Origin: Lineus longissimus
Taxonomy: Eukaryota > Nemertea > Pilidiophora > Heteronemertea > Lineidae
Direction of reading: 5' to 3'
NCBI RefSeq assembly: GCF_910592395.1
Contig: NC_088312.1
Location: 2,418,001-2,482,000, forward strand
DNA length: 64,000 nt
Below are positions 46,001 to 57,329 of this stretch, in pieces; the stretch's first letter is position 1, and every line of letters starts with the position of its first letter. Made by a program: the position numbers and the translations under genes. A model generated the notes under the pieces. That model saw nothing but the letters and a program-made list of their open reading frames with translations. It had not been told where the DNA came from and did not search any database.

Positions 46001-48638
46001 ACATCTTCCCCGTCCTTGAGACTTTCCCAGGGAGCCCTTGATAGTGCCATTGTCAACGCAGCCTTCGAAATTTGTCCGTCCTGAATTTGTGATCCCAATT
46101 CCTTTTTTCTCTCTCTCTTCAGTTATCATTGCTTGTGCGGCTGTTGCAGGTATTGTAGGGATGGTGATCATGTTCGTTTTCGGGTAAGTTTTGAGGGAGT
46201 TTTCGCAAATCCCTCGGGGAACGCAAACGCGAATGCCTATCCCATTGTTCGACCACCCGATCACGATGTCGAACAATGAGATAGGCGTTAGCGTTCCAGG
46301 GGATTTGCGAAAACTCGTATTTAGGGCATCCCTAGAATGATAAGACTTTCATACTTAGACGCACAACCGTCGCGACATCAAAAGTCCCTTTTACCTCATG
46401 CTAAACATCGCCATATATACGTTGTGTCAAGACAAAAAAAAACCAAATGAGTTTTTGATGGAGATCACTTTGGTGCCAATTGCGTCTGAATCCCTTATCA
46501 AACCAGAGAAACATATTTATCTCCCGATTAAAATGATGATGATGATGATGATGATTGGGTACGTTGTGGGCGACGGGGATGAGGCTCATAGGTCAAGAGA
46601 AACTCCCTCGAGAAAGCTATGGCTGATTATAATTTGAAATTGGCCATGCAATGATGGTTAATTCTTTAGTAACCGAGACAAAGAAGATTTCGTGGCATCA
46701 GTTCGGCTTATCTACTCTCAAAGTCTCTCTAAATACACTCTCAGTACGGAACAGTACGTGCAAGAAACCACCTCCAACACATGTGGCTTTACAGTATTGT
46801 AACAGCAACTGTTGTTCCAGGCTGTGACTTGGTGCTTGTTGAGCCAGACTAGCTCCCCGACAGATGAACACAGGTGCATCCTTCTCCAACCAAACTGATT
46901 GAAGACTTTTTATTTCAGTGTCTGGTGGCATAAGATGGCAAAAGGATTTGCCCAGGCGGAGATCATGCAAGATAATTGTATTCACGAATCTACCCCAACG
47001 AAAGAAAACGAGGGCATTGAGGACAAGACTGTTGGTTTCCCAATGAAAGAAAATGATATTTATGAGTCCTCTGGATCATTGGATTGGAATAAAACTCCTG
47101 AGTACCCAATGAAAGACAATGACATTTACCAGTCATCTGGATTAACCATTGGGGACAAGACTGTTGGGTATCCAATGAAAGACAATGACATTTACCAATT
47201 ATCTGGATTAACCATTGGGGACAAGACTGTTGGGTATCCAATGAAAGAGAATGACATTTACCAGTCATCTGGATTAACCATTGGGGACAAGACTGTTGGG
47301 TATCCAATGAAAGACAATGACATTTACCAATTATCTGGATTAAACATTGGGGACAAGACTGTTGGGTATCCAATGAAAGACAATGACATTTACCAGTCCT
47401 CTGGATCAACCATTGCGGGTAAGAATGTTTGGTATCCAATGAAAGACAGTGATATTTATCAATCTGCCGAAAGGTACAGATCGCATGAATATCCAATGGG
47501 TATAATGAAGGAAAATGACATATATCAATCAAGTGATCTGCATCCCCGAATTGATCAGGCCTTTGGTGCTCCGACTAAAGTTACTTCCATTTATGAACTG
47601 GAAGGGCACCCAAAAGACAAAGCATCTGGATGCCCCCTGTATGACGATCTGAATGAACTCGATGAAGGCTCCAGGGATGTCAGAGCAGGGCATGGATACC
47701 CCTTGGGAGAGAATGCATATGAACTTGGGGGGGATCCGTGGTTCAATGACTATGCAACTGTGTGCCCCATGACAGTCAATGTTTTTTATGAGCCATCAAA
47801 TCCACACCAAACAGATCATGACTGCATGAAAGACAATGACATAATACAGTGGGCCGATCAAACTGGTGTCAAGACTACTGAAGGTCACAAGAAAGACAAT
47901 CAGCTGTGCCAATCTTTTGATCTGATGCAAGGTAATCAGGACAGTGTTGATGAGAGGGCCCCAAGAGAACAACTGAACAGTGTTGATGAGAGGGCCCCAA
48001 GAGAACAACTGAACAGTGTTGACGAGAGGGCCCAAAGAGAACAACTGAACAGTGTTGATGAGAGGGCCCCGAGAGAACAACTGAACAGTGTTGATGAGGG
48101 GGCCCCAAGAGAACAACTGAACAGTGTTGAAGAGAGGGCCCCAAGAGAACAACTGAACAGTGTTGATGAGAGGGCCCCAAGGGAACAACTGAACAGTGTT
48201 GATGAGAGGGCCCCAAGAGAACAACTGAACAGTGTTGATGAGAGGGCCCCAAGAGAACAACTGAACAGTGTTGACGAGAGGGCCCCAAGGGAACAACTGA
48301 ACAGTGTTGATGAGAGGGCCCCGAGAGAACAACTGAACAGTGTTGATGAGGGGGCCCCAAGAGAACAACTGAACAGTGTTGAAGAGAGGGCCCCAAGAGA
48401 ACAACTGAACAGTGTTGATGAGAGGGCCCCAAGGGAACAACTGAACAGTGTTGATGAGAGGGCCCCAAGGGAACAACTGAACAGTGTTGATGAGAGGGCC
48501 CCAAGAGAACAAATGAACAGTGTTGAAGAGAGGGCCCCAAGAGAACAACTGAACAGTGTTGAAGAGAGGGCCCCCAGAGAACAACTGAAAAGTGTTGATG
48601 AGAGGGCCCCAAGGGAACAACTGACAACAACCTTGTGA
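43077..48638 (+). CDS. Type I membrane receptor-like protein with CUB-like domain and tandem-repeat cytoplasmic tail (8 exons, ~883 aa)
   Basis: Exons: 43077-43161, 43713-43859, 44191-44571, 44792-44836, 45272-45433, 45751-45801, 46123-46183, 46919-48638. Exon 1 encodes a clear signal peptide (LIFFIWIFTVTVSLS). Exon 2 is Cys-rich (7 Cys in ~50 aa). Exon 3 looks CUB-like: FYIFNANYPETN, paired Cys, and an ending like KLWIKVSS. Exon 5 is a Thr/Pro stalk made of two 21-aa repeats. Exon 7 is a membrane span (VIIACAAVAGIVGMVIMFVF). The last exon is a ~570-aa tail with about eight tyrosine repeats (YPMKDNDIYQ) and 19 charged 12-aa repeats. Six introns are phase 1 and the last is phase 2, typical of shuffled extracellular modules. 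Function unknown; a surface receptor is inferred. Exon 5 may instead start at 45299 (27 bases shorter, same frame). Confidence 0.75.
45299..45424 (+). repeat. 63-bp duplicated stalk segment
   Basis: Two direct copies encode VTAKTTTLVTTPKPKNT followed by a variable residue and TSE. They differ by a few bases. The Thr/Pro-rich composition suggests an O-glycosylated stalk just outside the membrane. Confidence 0.85.
46197..46316. repeat. Intronic inverted repeat, arms ~50-57 bp
   Basis: GAGTTTTCGCAAATCCC...GCCTATC.CATTGTTCGAC (46197-46253) pairs with 46268-46316 around a 14-base loop, with a few indels and mismatches. It lies between the transmembrane exon and the tail exon of the receptor gene. 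Foldback or MITE-like. Confidence 0.8.
47020..47560 (+). repeat. 66-bp coding repeat: tyrosine-containing 22-aa units
   Basis: Seven clear units and one degenerate unit carry the consensus DKTVGYPMKDNDIYQSSG, with N/D-D-I-Y-Q/E strictly kept. Looser relatives follow (SIYELEG, AYELGG). Each unit has two tyrosines; the DIYQ tyrosine is in an acidic context like kinase or SH2-ligand sites. The DNA units are very similar, so recent expansion is likely. Confidence 0.9.
47941..48624 (+). repeat. 36-bp coding minisatellite, 19 units
   Basis: Nineteen uninterrupted 12-aa units of consensus SVDERAPREQLN fill the last quarter of the tail. Variants (DEG, EER) recur in the same order seven units apart, giving a 252-bp higher-order repeat. 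Because the period is a multiple of three and lacks stops, all reverse frames also stay open, but the plus frame continues seamlessly from the upstream exon. Confidence 0.95.
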
Positions 48639-49967
48639 GGGAGGACTAATTCAATCAAGAAACTGCACACATTTCTACTTAAAGTTATAAAGAAGACTCA
48701 TTTAAAAATATAACAAACATTTTATTAAAAATTCCAAAAAGGTTTCCAAGAATGTAATCAAATATCACACCACATTCTTTTAAAAGGTTCTCATATCATA
48801 ATACATGCCATAAAATTTAACAAATATTTAAAATCTAAGTACAATTTGTGCAATGGAGGAGAGCATAACATATTTACATCAACCTTCTCCCCCTCAGTCC
48901 CCTCACTCACTGGGCACCACAAAGCGGTCATACAGACCAATAGCTAGCTTTTAGGAAATGGAGGGTAAAACACCTCTGAGTGTCAACTTGATCATCTCAA
49001 AGACTGACAAGCGAGATGAATTTTAGATCGATATTGATGGCACAAAACATATTATCCAAGTTCATTTATCACTGTCAGAGGGATGAAGGAAAGAGTTACT
49101 GGAACCTGGAACATTTTTGCAGAGGTTCAGTCCTTTCAATTACATGGAGACCTCTACACCCTGTATTTTTTTAGCCTTTTTTGGGGACATGTTTTTTTTT
49201 CTTTTGAGCTTAATTTGGGGACATTTCGTCGTGCCAATTTGCCTGAACATCGACGTCCTTATTGACTGACATTGTCACATGCACCTGAAAACTCATAATT
49301 TTAGGATGAAAAGTATCAAATTAGGCCATTTAGGATGAGATTTGGTCATTTAAGGTGTCAAAAAACGCTTCAGGGGGTCAAATTAACCCTTAAAAAAAAA
49401 AACTTTTTGTTTTTTTTTCTATTTTGGGGACATTTTTTAGGGCCTAATTTGGGGACATGCCAAATTTCCTACACCGTATAGCGGTGTGAAAATGATGTAA
49501 TCGAAAGGCCTGAGGTTGTAATCTGCCCTGACCTGACCTGCAATATATAACTTCATGAATACATTACCATACATACATTATATATGTACATACGCAAAAT
49601 ATAAAGTTTGGTGCTAAAAGGTAATTTGTGTAATTTTTTACCAATATAATGTGGTTTATGGTACAGCACACTATATTCATGAGAAGGTCTTAATCAACAC
49701 CCCTTGTTGCCACTCACTGCAACCAACTAAAATGCAAGAAGAAAGAAACTAGAAGATTAGTAAATATTCCAACTGACTTGCTATATGTTGGAGAAAAGAA
49801 TCACCAGAAAAAAATTGGAAATATATATTCATTACAAGCAAAACTATCACAATGTGATAATGTAGCCTCCTAATTAAGTAAGCTGCAGTACAGTTTTAAG
49901 TCATCATCACATTCATTTGGGACTAATGGCTCACTTAAATGAGTGGATGCAGTACATGAGACTAAGT
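48639..49967. other. Spacer between convergent genes
   Basis: Holds the 3' UTRs of the receptor and OSTM1 genes. A repeated TTTGGGGACAT word occurs three or four times between 49180 and 49460, suggesting a small dispersed element. No gene seen. Confidence 0.5.
48724..48729 (+). terminator. Possible polyadenylation signal (ATTAAA)
   Basis: ATTAAA lies about 85 bases after the receptor stop codon. It is a common variant signal, but the region is AT-rich. Confidence 0.3.
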
Positions 49968-52640
49968 CTATATATCAAACGCCACCTTTGGTTTATCCTC
50001 AGAACTTGCTGATGCAGTTGCCTCGTCTTTTGGGTCTCCTCCTGTTTCATCAGCATTTTCATTTCGAGTCCTTGTCTGTTCATGTACTTCGACATTTGTC
50101 TGTTCATCCTCGGATGACAGTAAGATTGTAGGTTGACTTGAAACATCAGAGGTAGAGCGCAGGGGGGACTTTAGTGCCCGAGTACTCTGGGATTTGCTCA
50201 TTCTTCTCTCTGAAATCAAGACAGAGTAGTTAGCATAACATTCTAAATTACGAGCTCTCTGTAGCAACTGGGCAGTGGAGCCCTTAAGAGAGGGGTGTAA
50301 GTACTGGGGCAGTTAGGGGCTATCGATTGCCAAGTGATTGATTGATTTTGGTATTTACATCTTCATGTCATGCCTGAATTTTGTCCTACTTACGCTTCAA
50401 TATTTTCATGTGTGGTTGAGCACTGTGAAGTTTTGCGGCTGAATAGAATACTATAGGCAGGAGACAAAACACCCCGGTTACTGTGAGAACAGCAGCAAGG
50501 TCCTTTTGTTGGTATGTGCATTTGAATTTCTTACTCCACAGATTTCTGGTGTAATTCATCTGAAAAATGGAGACAGATGCAGTGGAAAACTGGCTTTCTT
50601 ATAGCTGACATCTCAGTTGGTAGTGTGCGATATTAGGACATAGATTTGGCCAACCCATCTACAAAAGAAAATGCTCGAACCCGGCACCCCTTTAGGTGTA
50701 GTGAGGGCCTTTATAACACCCTATGTGAGTGAAGTGGTCATGTCATCAAGACATTATCACTACACCATATGCGTGCTTTGGCTCTCGGGTAAGATGACAA
50801 AAGGTCATGTCGGTAGGCACAAGTTTGGTTGATTTAAAGTGAGCCAACCAATCACTGGTTGAAATTATCAAACATAATATTTTACCATTGTAAAAAGTTT
50901 CCAAAGCTCTTGGTGTCATCCAAAGGGAGAAACTTTTTTAATTTGGTCTAAGAATGTAGTAAGTTCATGTACTCAAAACAGCGTAGATGTAAATATTTCC
51001 AAGAAGAAGTTTAAATTTATCCCTGAACAATGTTATTGGCGAAATTAAGATCTCAATAATAAAGATGTACATGTATAATTTTAAATGTCTTGTTTAAGTT
51101 ACTTACAGTATCAACTATATCCATACATATCCCACCATGATGCTTCAGTTCGGCATAATAGTCATTCAGTTCATCATACAAGTCTAAACATGTATCACAG
51201 GCGGTTCGATTGAATTCTGTATTAGTTCTAATACCTTCAACAGGTGTCTGAAAAGGAGGACAAATTCAATCTAACGCAGTAAAATTGAAAACTGGAAACC
51301 CCTGTAGGAGCTTTCTGATTGATCAGGCCACTTCACTGCTTTTAACACTCCCTCGGATACATCCATAACGTTGGAGTCACACGTAGAGCCTCTTTGTTAT
51401 TGTAAGAGGATGGAGATAAGAGCATAGATCTGACTCAAGTGAATGTTAAATCTCGAATAGTCAAGATACCTCGATAAAATTTTCAATGCAGTGGGACGTC
51501 TCATTGTACTTGCGTTCGAATTCAAGTGTGGAGTTGGCAACATCATATTCGACTGTACCATTGACAAGTTTATGATTAAAGCAATCTGCAATAGACAAAG
51601 AATGAAATTGTTGCCAAGAAAATATTATTGGCCAAGAAAAAACAACCCGCGTCACATACTATCTTCTCGCTGCCCTATATATTTGATAAGTTTGAACATG
51701 ATCAGACTATCAAGTTCTACAGTGAGTGAAGAAGAAATATCCTTTTTAGCCTACATACCATCACAATAAGAATCTTTCCAGAGTTGGTTGATGAAGTCAT
51801 TCGTAGTTCCAACAATATTGATAGTGTCAGAGCTGAGCAAGCTATTCATACAGGAGCCTGGTGGCATACTATCAGGGTCAGCTGGACGGACTTTATCCTG
51901 AAAATTGAATGGAGCTTTGGAATTTTTTTGGGGAAATCCCGACACTCGTACTACAAGCTGAGAAAAAGCTTCAGTAATGAGACATCTATCAGAAAAGAAG
52001 CGGGAAAACACCTCTTTTGTATTCCCCATGATTTTTTCTGACCCATGGTGGTATTCCGCCCTGTAGTTCCTTGAATTTATAAATTGTCTGAGACTATACT
52101 TGCCTTGGCTTTGGCTCCATATGAAAGTTTAATACATTTCATTTAAGAAAATTGAACATGACAAAAAGGGACACAAACCTGGTTGACAATCTCCGTCATG
52201 AGATTAATGACTTTTTCGTAATCCTGGACGCAGTTCTCACAAAATGTCAATGGCCTGGCATTACGAATGGCACACCCAAAGAAAGTTGCTGCCGCTATAG
52301 AATATGCATTCATGTAGGCTTTGCACCAAGTTTCCACACGTTCAAGTGCAGGAGAGGACGAGACTAAACCTGTATCAGCCAAATCGAAGTCTGGGACGAG
52401 TCTGGTCTTCAACAGGTTGTTTGTCGTGGACAAATGATTGATCAGCGGTTTTGAAGTGGATAACGGTCGATGAGCCCTTCCATTTTCAGATCTGTTCATT
52501 TGTTCAGTTGCTTCATGTACTTTCGATTCAACATACATAATTTGAACATGAAATAATGAGATAATTACAACAAATTCAATGAAAATATGAGCACTTTTCT
52601 TGAAATTTTTTGGAATACGTGCATCCGCCATTTTGACCAT
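49968..52640 (-). CDS. OSTM1: OSTM1, osteopetrosis-associated transmembrane protein 1 (6 exons, ~421 aa)
   Basis: OSTM1 is the heavily glycosylated beta subunit of the lysosomal Cl-/H+ exchanger ClC-7. It is needed for ClC-7 stability and lysosomal function. Exons: 52179-52640, 51759-51897, 51470-51585, 51107-51247, 50394-50559, 49968-50209 (stop at 49968-49970). Seen: a signal-anchor-like N terminus (HIFIEFVVIISLFHVQIM), luminal Cys-rich domain with several NxT/S sites, the conserved FCENCVQDY and NYTRNLWSKKFKC motifs (human has NITRKLWSRTFNC), and a single membrane span (VLTVTGVFCLLPIVFYSA). The C-terminal tail is about 70 residues longer and more acidic than in mammals (human total 334 aa). 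The start is MVKMADARIPKN at 52640; the second ATG at 52631 is equally plausible. Confidence 0.9.
52625..52634 (-). promoter_or_regulatory. YY1-type AAAATGGCGG overlapping the OSTM1 start
   Basis: The minus strand reads AAAATGGCGG, a perfect AAnATGGCGG core, and the second candidate initiator ATG lies within it. This pattern is typical of TATA-less promoters where YY1 sites coincide with the translation start. Confidence 0.45.
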
Positions 52641-52656
52641 CTCACCGCTGGTACAG

Positions 52657-52666
52657 GTCATGTGAC
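52657..52666. promoter_or_regulatory. CLEAR-like E-box upstream of OSTM1
   Basis: The sequence is GTCATGTGAC, nine of ten bases matching the TFEB/MITF CLEAR palindrome GTCACGTGAC. It lies 17-26 bases upstream of the first ATG. In vertebrates many lysosomal genes are under TFEB/MITF control, so the placement is biologically sensible. Confidence 0.5.
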
Positions 52667-54228
52667 TCAGTTTGTGCAAGAAAAAGTTAATTAAAGAATG
52701 ATTTAATGATCTTGTCAAATAATGAACAGAAGGTGACTACGCAAATTGTTTTTTGAAAAATATATAACAAGCAGGAAAACCATTAACATATTTTAGGAAA
52801 ACAGCACAAACCGCGCAACAAGATTATTTTGGCGGGAAAGTTCAAATTGTTCAGGTCAACTAATTAATTACATTGTAATTATTATGTTCAAAATCAATTA
52901 ATGAAAATAAAGATTAGGGTAATATCAACCAAACAAGTGCAAAGGAAGTGTAAGTTAATTGACTGATTCTGGTTACTAGACTCAAAATGTATTCAAGTGT
53001 TTCAGAATGCAAACCATGGGCATAAAACATCACAGAAACATCAGACCCTAAATCTTTTCACTGATTGGAAGTGGTGGTTTGCCAATGAAGACATCAAGGC
53101 TCACTCCATTTAACCCTTACACCCTGCAGAAAGGTGAGTCTCCAACTCATCTCACCCAGGGGTTGCTGGTAGAAACTGGCGCAGTTAGGGGAGTTTTTAT
53201 TCAGAAGCATTACCACGTGCTGGAGGTTAGGCCTACACTGTAAAACCGTGGAGAAGAAATGAGCTCTGAAGGCCGATGTATCTATAAGCTAGGGTTCAAT
53301 CCAAAGATAAATAAGATTTTTTTTTGATATACATGACTAACTAGTATGAATGATAGAGGATCTATTAGATGGTTGACGCAAAGAAATAAAAAGAAATTGT
53401 CAAAGTGAAGTCTTACGAATGCTCCAGCATCCATTAGATAGGCTTCATCACAAAGATAAATAAGATTTATAAAAAATATACATGTATGACAGATGGTGGT
53501 AAGAAATAAAGAAAAAGTATTTTTACATAATACTATTTATTATGTAATTAAGTATAATGTGTGAGATGATCCCCCATCCGTACAGACGTCCGTTCATAGC
53601 ATACGCGTGCGCAATGACCCCTAGATCCTGCCATTGATGGGCTACAGTAGTCCGACGATGCTACCGAAACGTGCTCATATTCCCTCTTGTACTGTCAATC
53701 TATTAGTTTTCAGCGCCTGTCGCCAGCCTCACTCCAGCGGCCTAGCACCAGGTTACGTTAAGTGGGTCCCCTTAACTCTCTAACAAGGTGTGGTCCACCA
53801 GCGTCTGCCACCGGACGCATGAGCTTTAATTTACCGCGTAGCCTACCGTAGGCTATAAACTTTGTTCAAATTTACTCCTATATCTAAAACACCGTCGTTG
53901 ATAGAGACTATTTGCATCGGTCTGTTTCGTATTTCGTCGTTCGTAGATCATCGTACACAAGGGTTGCAAAACTTCCCTTGACACCATTCAACAGGCCTGA
54001 TTACCACTGAAAGTTTTACAATGTATCCGTTTATTTTGTCGGACGACCATCAAAATATGGATATCAAGTTCTCTTTAGATAATAAATATGATTGATAATG
54101 ATCATTTTATCATCAATGCGTTAAAGTGAAGCATAATGAATTACTGAATGAGAGCGTGTACCTGAAACTACCCGATGTCGCAATGCTCGACCATGAGTTA
54201 GCCAAAACACAACATGCTGTTATCACGG

Positions 54229-54450
54229 TGTTTGATCACACAATAATCCTGTGCTACAGTAAACAGATAAACAAGCACCCGTTCTGCTAAACCCAATCTC
54301 GTTGTGACAATTATTACGACCAAACGATTCACAGTGACCAATGGGTCTTCATGCTCCTTGTTGACTTTAGGAAGTACACCATGGCGACATCCCGTGATGT
54401 GAATGGAAACAGATACCATAGTTTACCATGCTTTCAGGTGACACACGTTC
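54229..54450 (+). repeat. Upstream copy of a segment flanking the GR-like gene
   Basis: It starts TGTTTGATCACACAATAA and includes GGAAGTACACCATG and TTTCAGGTGACA. It matches 57330-57506 over about 180-220 bases with indels, in the same orientation. About 430 bases separate it from the GR start codon. Confidence 0.75.
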
Positions 54451-54875
54451 GATTCAGTACAAATATAATTATGTGGCAGTATCTTTGTTTCATCTGTCCG
54501 TACGAGCAGCGCCAAGGACAGCGACTGCGTCACTCGTGGGAAAAGCTCGAGTGGGATGGTCTTTGTAAGCATCAAGAGGAGGAAAATGATACAATTGCGG
54601 AGATGAAACCTCTGCGATGTGAACCAAGAGGGACCGAGGTCTGCGTGATCGTTGCAGCTAGTGTTTGGATTGTATGCAATTTGAACCTGATGGAAACGCC
54701 GCTGGTTACTTTGCGGTGGAGTATCAGTATTTTGTCAGTCGACAACTGAAGTCAATGTCCTTGAGGGGGAACTCTTTGGAAAAGTGACTTTGCATTTAAG
54801 AAAAGTACATTACGAAACAATCTGGACTCTGGAAAACGATATACATAATATTTCCGACTGCATATCATAATCAGA

Positions 54876-56982
54876 ATGAAGGCCAAACAAGTAACCGTTT
54901 ATCCAGCAGATGCAGGAGAGAGGGAAGTGGCAAAAGATTATCGTTTTTCCAAACTTTACATGCTGATGAAACCGTTGTTAACCATAATGAAATTAGGTGG
55001 AGTATTTTATGAAAACAGCGAAATATCATCACAAGTGAAGTCCAACTTCGGGAAGTACTATTGTATAGCAATTTTCATATTTGACATCCTGAATACCTTG
55101 CGTCTCACCAGCTGTTTCTGGGTAGGAAGTCCAGATTACGACTTCGCAGTCAAGGTGGTCATGTACGCCATGCTGTTGCAGCTACCCTGTTACGACTTCG
55201 TGTTTCTAAGAATGAGTAGAAAAGGGACTGTTCTTACGTTCATTGAGGACTGGGATGGACTTCAGAACTACAAGAAGGAGTACTCCCCGGTTTTCGACTA
55301 CCGTGGGGCCCTTCGAAGAGGACGGAATATCTTACTCGCGTTTGCCATCATCGAAGGTGTATGTGTAATTGGGGGTGCTGTTGGAGTCGTTTTTTTCCCG
55401 GTCATGCTTGATTTCTATTCACCTTTCCTTGCTCCACTGTCGAAAGATTTTGCAGGTGCCAATGTACTTCTTTCAATTTGGACACTTCTCAATATTTTTA
55501 GCATTGTCAAACAGGTTAGTGTGGTGACTCTGCTGGGCTTGTTGGCTTACACGATATACAGGGAACTATACATTTTTCTGAAGCACTTCAAAGACGCCAT
55601 ATCCACGTCTGGGGAATTCACTGGGAACTTTGAAATGTTTCGGCTCTGGCATACCAAGATATGTGACCTCGTCCTCACCTTGGATGACATTCTAGGCGGA
55701 CCTATCTTCATCCTCTACGCTACTGTCATACCAGGAATGTGCGTTGTAATCTACGCTCTCATGAATGGAACACTGATGGCATTTACTGTCATCAACCTTA
55801 TCTTATTTATGTCTGTGGCCCTTGCCTTTATGATATTTTGCCTGGCTGTTGGAATCATCTGGATAAACCATCCGGTAAGTGAGGTCACATTTCGTGCATT
55901 GCTTTAAAAACGTGGGGTGTTCAAGAAACCTTCGCATGTCCTGGCCAGTTTTAGGTCTGTTCGAGGCCATGGTCCTTGGAGCAAAACCTTCGCAGCATGT
56001 GCACAGCTCAAATTTGGTGATCACGTACTAATTATTAGAAACAAAATCTGTATTGCCTCGCCGATGTTGGTTCAAGTGAAAAATGCACTATTTCAAAAGA
56101 CTTGACAAGCATTGTGCACTAAAAGGGTTAACTGAGCCCACTCGACTTCGTTTATTTTCCAGGCTCATCTTCCTCTAGAATATGCCTATAGGATCGACAT
56201 GTCTAGAGTGTCACAGGAGGTGGCCAACCAGGTAATCTGTCGCATAAAACACCGTGTTCGGCAATATCCTCAAAATTGAAAAAAAGAAATGTGAAATTAT
56301 ATCTGATATAAATTTATCCGATTTTGGAACTGACGTTCATGTATGCAAGTATAGCAAGCTTACAACTTTTACCAAACTTTTGTTTCTAGATCAACGTATT
56401 CATCGGTCGTATGAATGGCCCGTCCATCGGACTGACTGCCATGGATCTGTTCACATTGGACAAGCCAATGGTGTTGACGGTAAGTAGCCTTTCCAAGGCA
56501 AATGCTTCTAAACGATTGAAAATGCCGTGCCACGGTTTGGATCACCCTCATGCATACTCCAAATTTGTAAAATTTCTATCACACCAGAGTCGAAAATATC
56601 GAGCTGACTTCAAGACTGATGGTTACCGCCGGAAGTCGGTGGTATACTGCTGAACATGGTCATTTTCCATTTGAGTGTAAATTTACGTTGCATTATCATG
56701 AGTATGATAGTCACACGAGTACGATATCTACACATTTACGTTATCAGTGATAGACGCAAGGTATAAACAAATCTGCGTTATCATCATGATATACGCTATA
56801 CGTACGAGATCGAGTTACATTCTCTTTTTCAGCTGTTCGGAACAATGGTGACATACTCGGTGATCGTTTTCCAGATGACACCTCTACCAACTGACAAAGG
56901 ATGCAACCTCCTTCTCAACGACACTCTCGTAGAGATGTTCAGAAATGGCACACTACTTGTTTGCAAGCAACTCAATGTGTAG
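54876..56982 (+). CDS. Gustatory receptor-like (Gr/GRL family) seven-transmembrane protein (4 exons, ~435 aa)
   Basis: Exons: 54876-55874, 56163-56231, 56390-56479, 56833-56982, all joined at phase 0; stop at 56980-56982. Seven hydrophobic segments are visible, at roughly aa 66-90, 95-117, 157-183, 205-235, 285-305, 308-332 and 387-405. The last contains TYSVIVFQM, matching the TYhhhhhQF signature of the insect Gr/Or superfamily apart from Met for Phe. The short, phase-0 exons near the C terminus are also typical of that family. Insect members are tetrameric ligand-gated cation channels with an intracellular N terminus. Non-insect GRLs are known in lophotrochozoans, echinoderms and cnidarians, where roles may be developmental rather than gustatory. 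The ligand is unknown. Confidence 0.85.
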
Positions 56983-57329
56983 AGGGGCCGACTGTGGGCT
57001 ATTTCTTGTATGGCAGAGGAGAAGAAGTTAGGGGGGTGTCTGAGGTGTGCCTGAAAGACATGCCCGAGATCACAGAAAACTTCTCCCTACGGACATTTCC
57101 ATGAACCGTGAACTATACCAATAACAAATCATAAAGTATATTGGGGATGTGTCATAAGCATATCGAGACAACTCTATCAGATCTCGCAGATCCGAAACGA
57201 CAGTTTTGTGACGCGCGTTTATCGCGTTTAATGAACTCGTTTACCTGTTGTTGCTCGGGATGAAGTCAATGTGAAGTGGTACATATGATGACAAAAAGCT
57301 TTGACTGAGAAACACATCATATTTTCCTA

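Larger units (their letters stand above)
52641..54875. other. Spacer between OSTM1 and the GR-like gene
   Basis: AT-rich, with a diverged duplicate (AAGATAAATAAGATTT...ATACATG...AAGAAATAAA) at about 53301-53395 and 53450-53515. The segment 54229-54450 recurs downstream of the GR gene. A 132-codon open frame at 54351-54749 overlaps that repeat; it could be 5' UTR exon material but has no recognisable domain. Confidence 0.5.

Noticed and set aside
46990-47532. 180-codon minus-strand frame over the tyrosine repeats
   Set aside because: Shadow of the 66-bp coding repeat on the plus strand.
47796-48670. Three long overlapping minus-strand open frames (244-274 codons) across the receptor tail
   Set aside because: They arise because the 36-bp repeat has a period divisible by three and no stop words in any reverse frame. 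The plus frame has splice context and non-repeat flanks.
54351-54749. 132-codon plus-strand frame upstream of the GR-like gene
   Set aside because: Overlaps the flanking duplicate, shows no domain, and the corresponding frame is not kept in the downstream copy. It could be UTR sequence.
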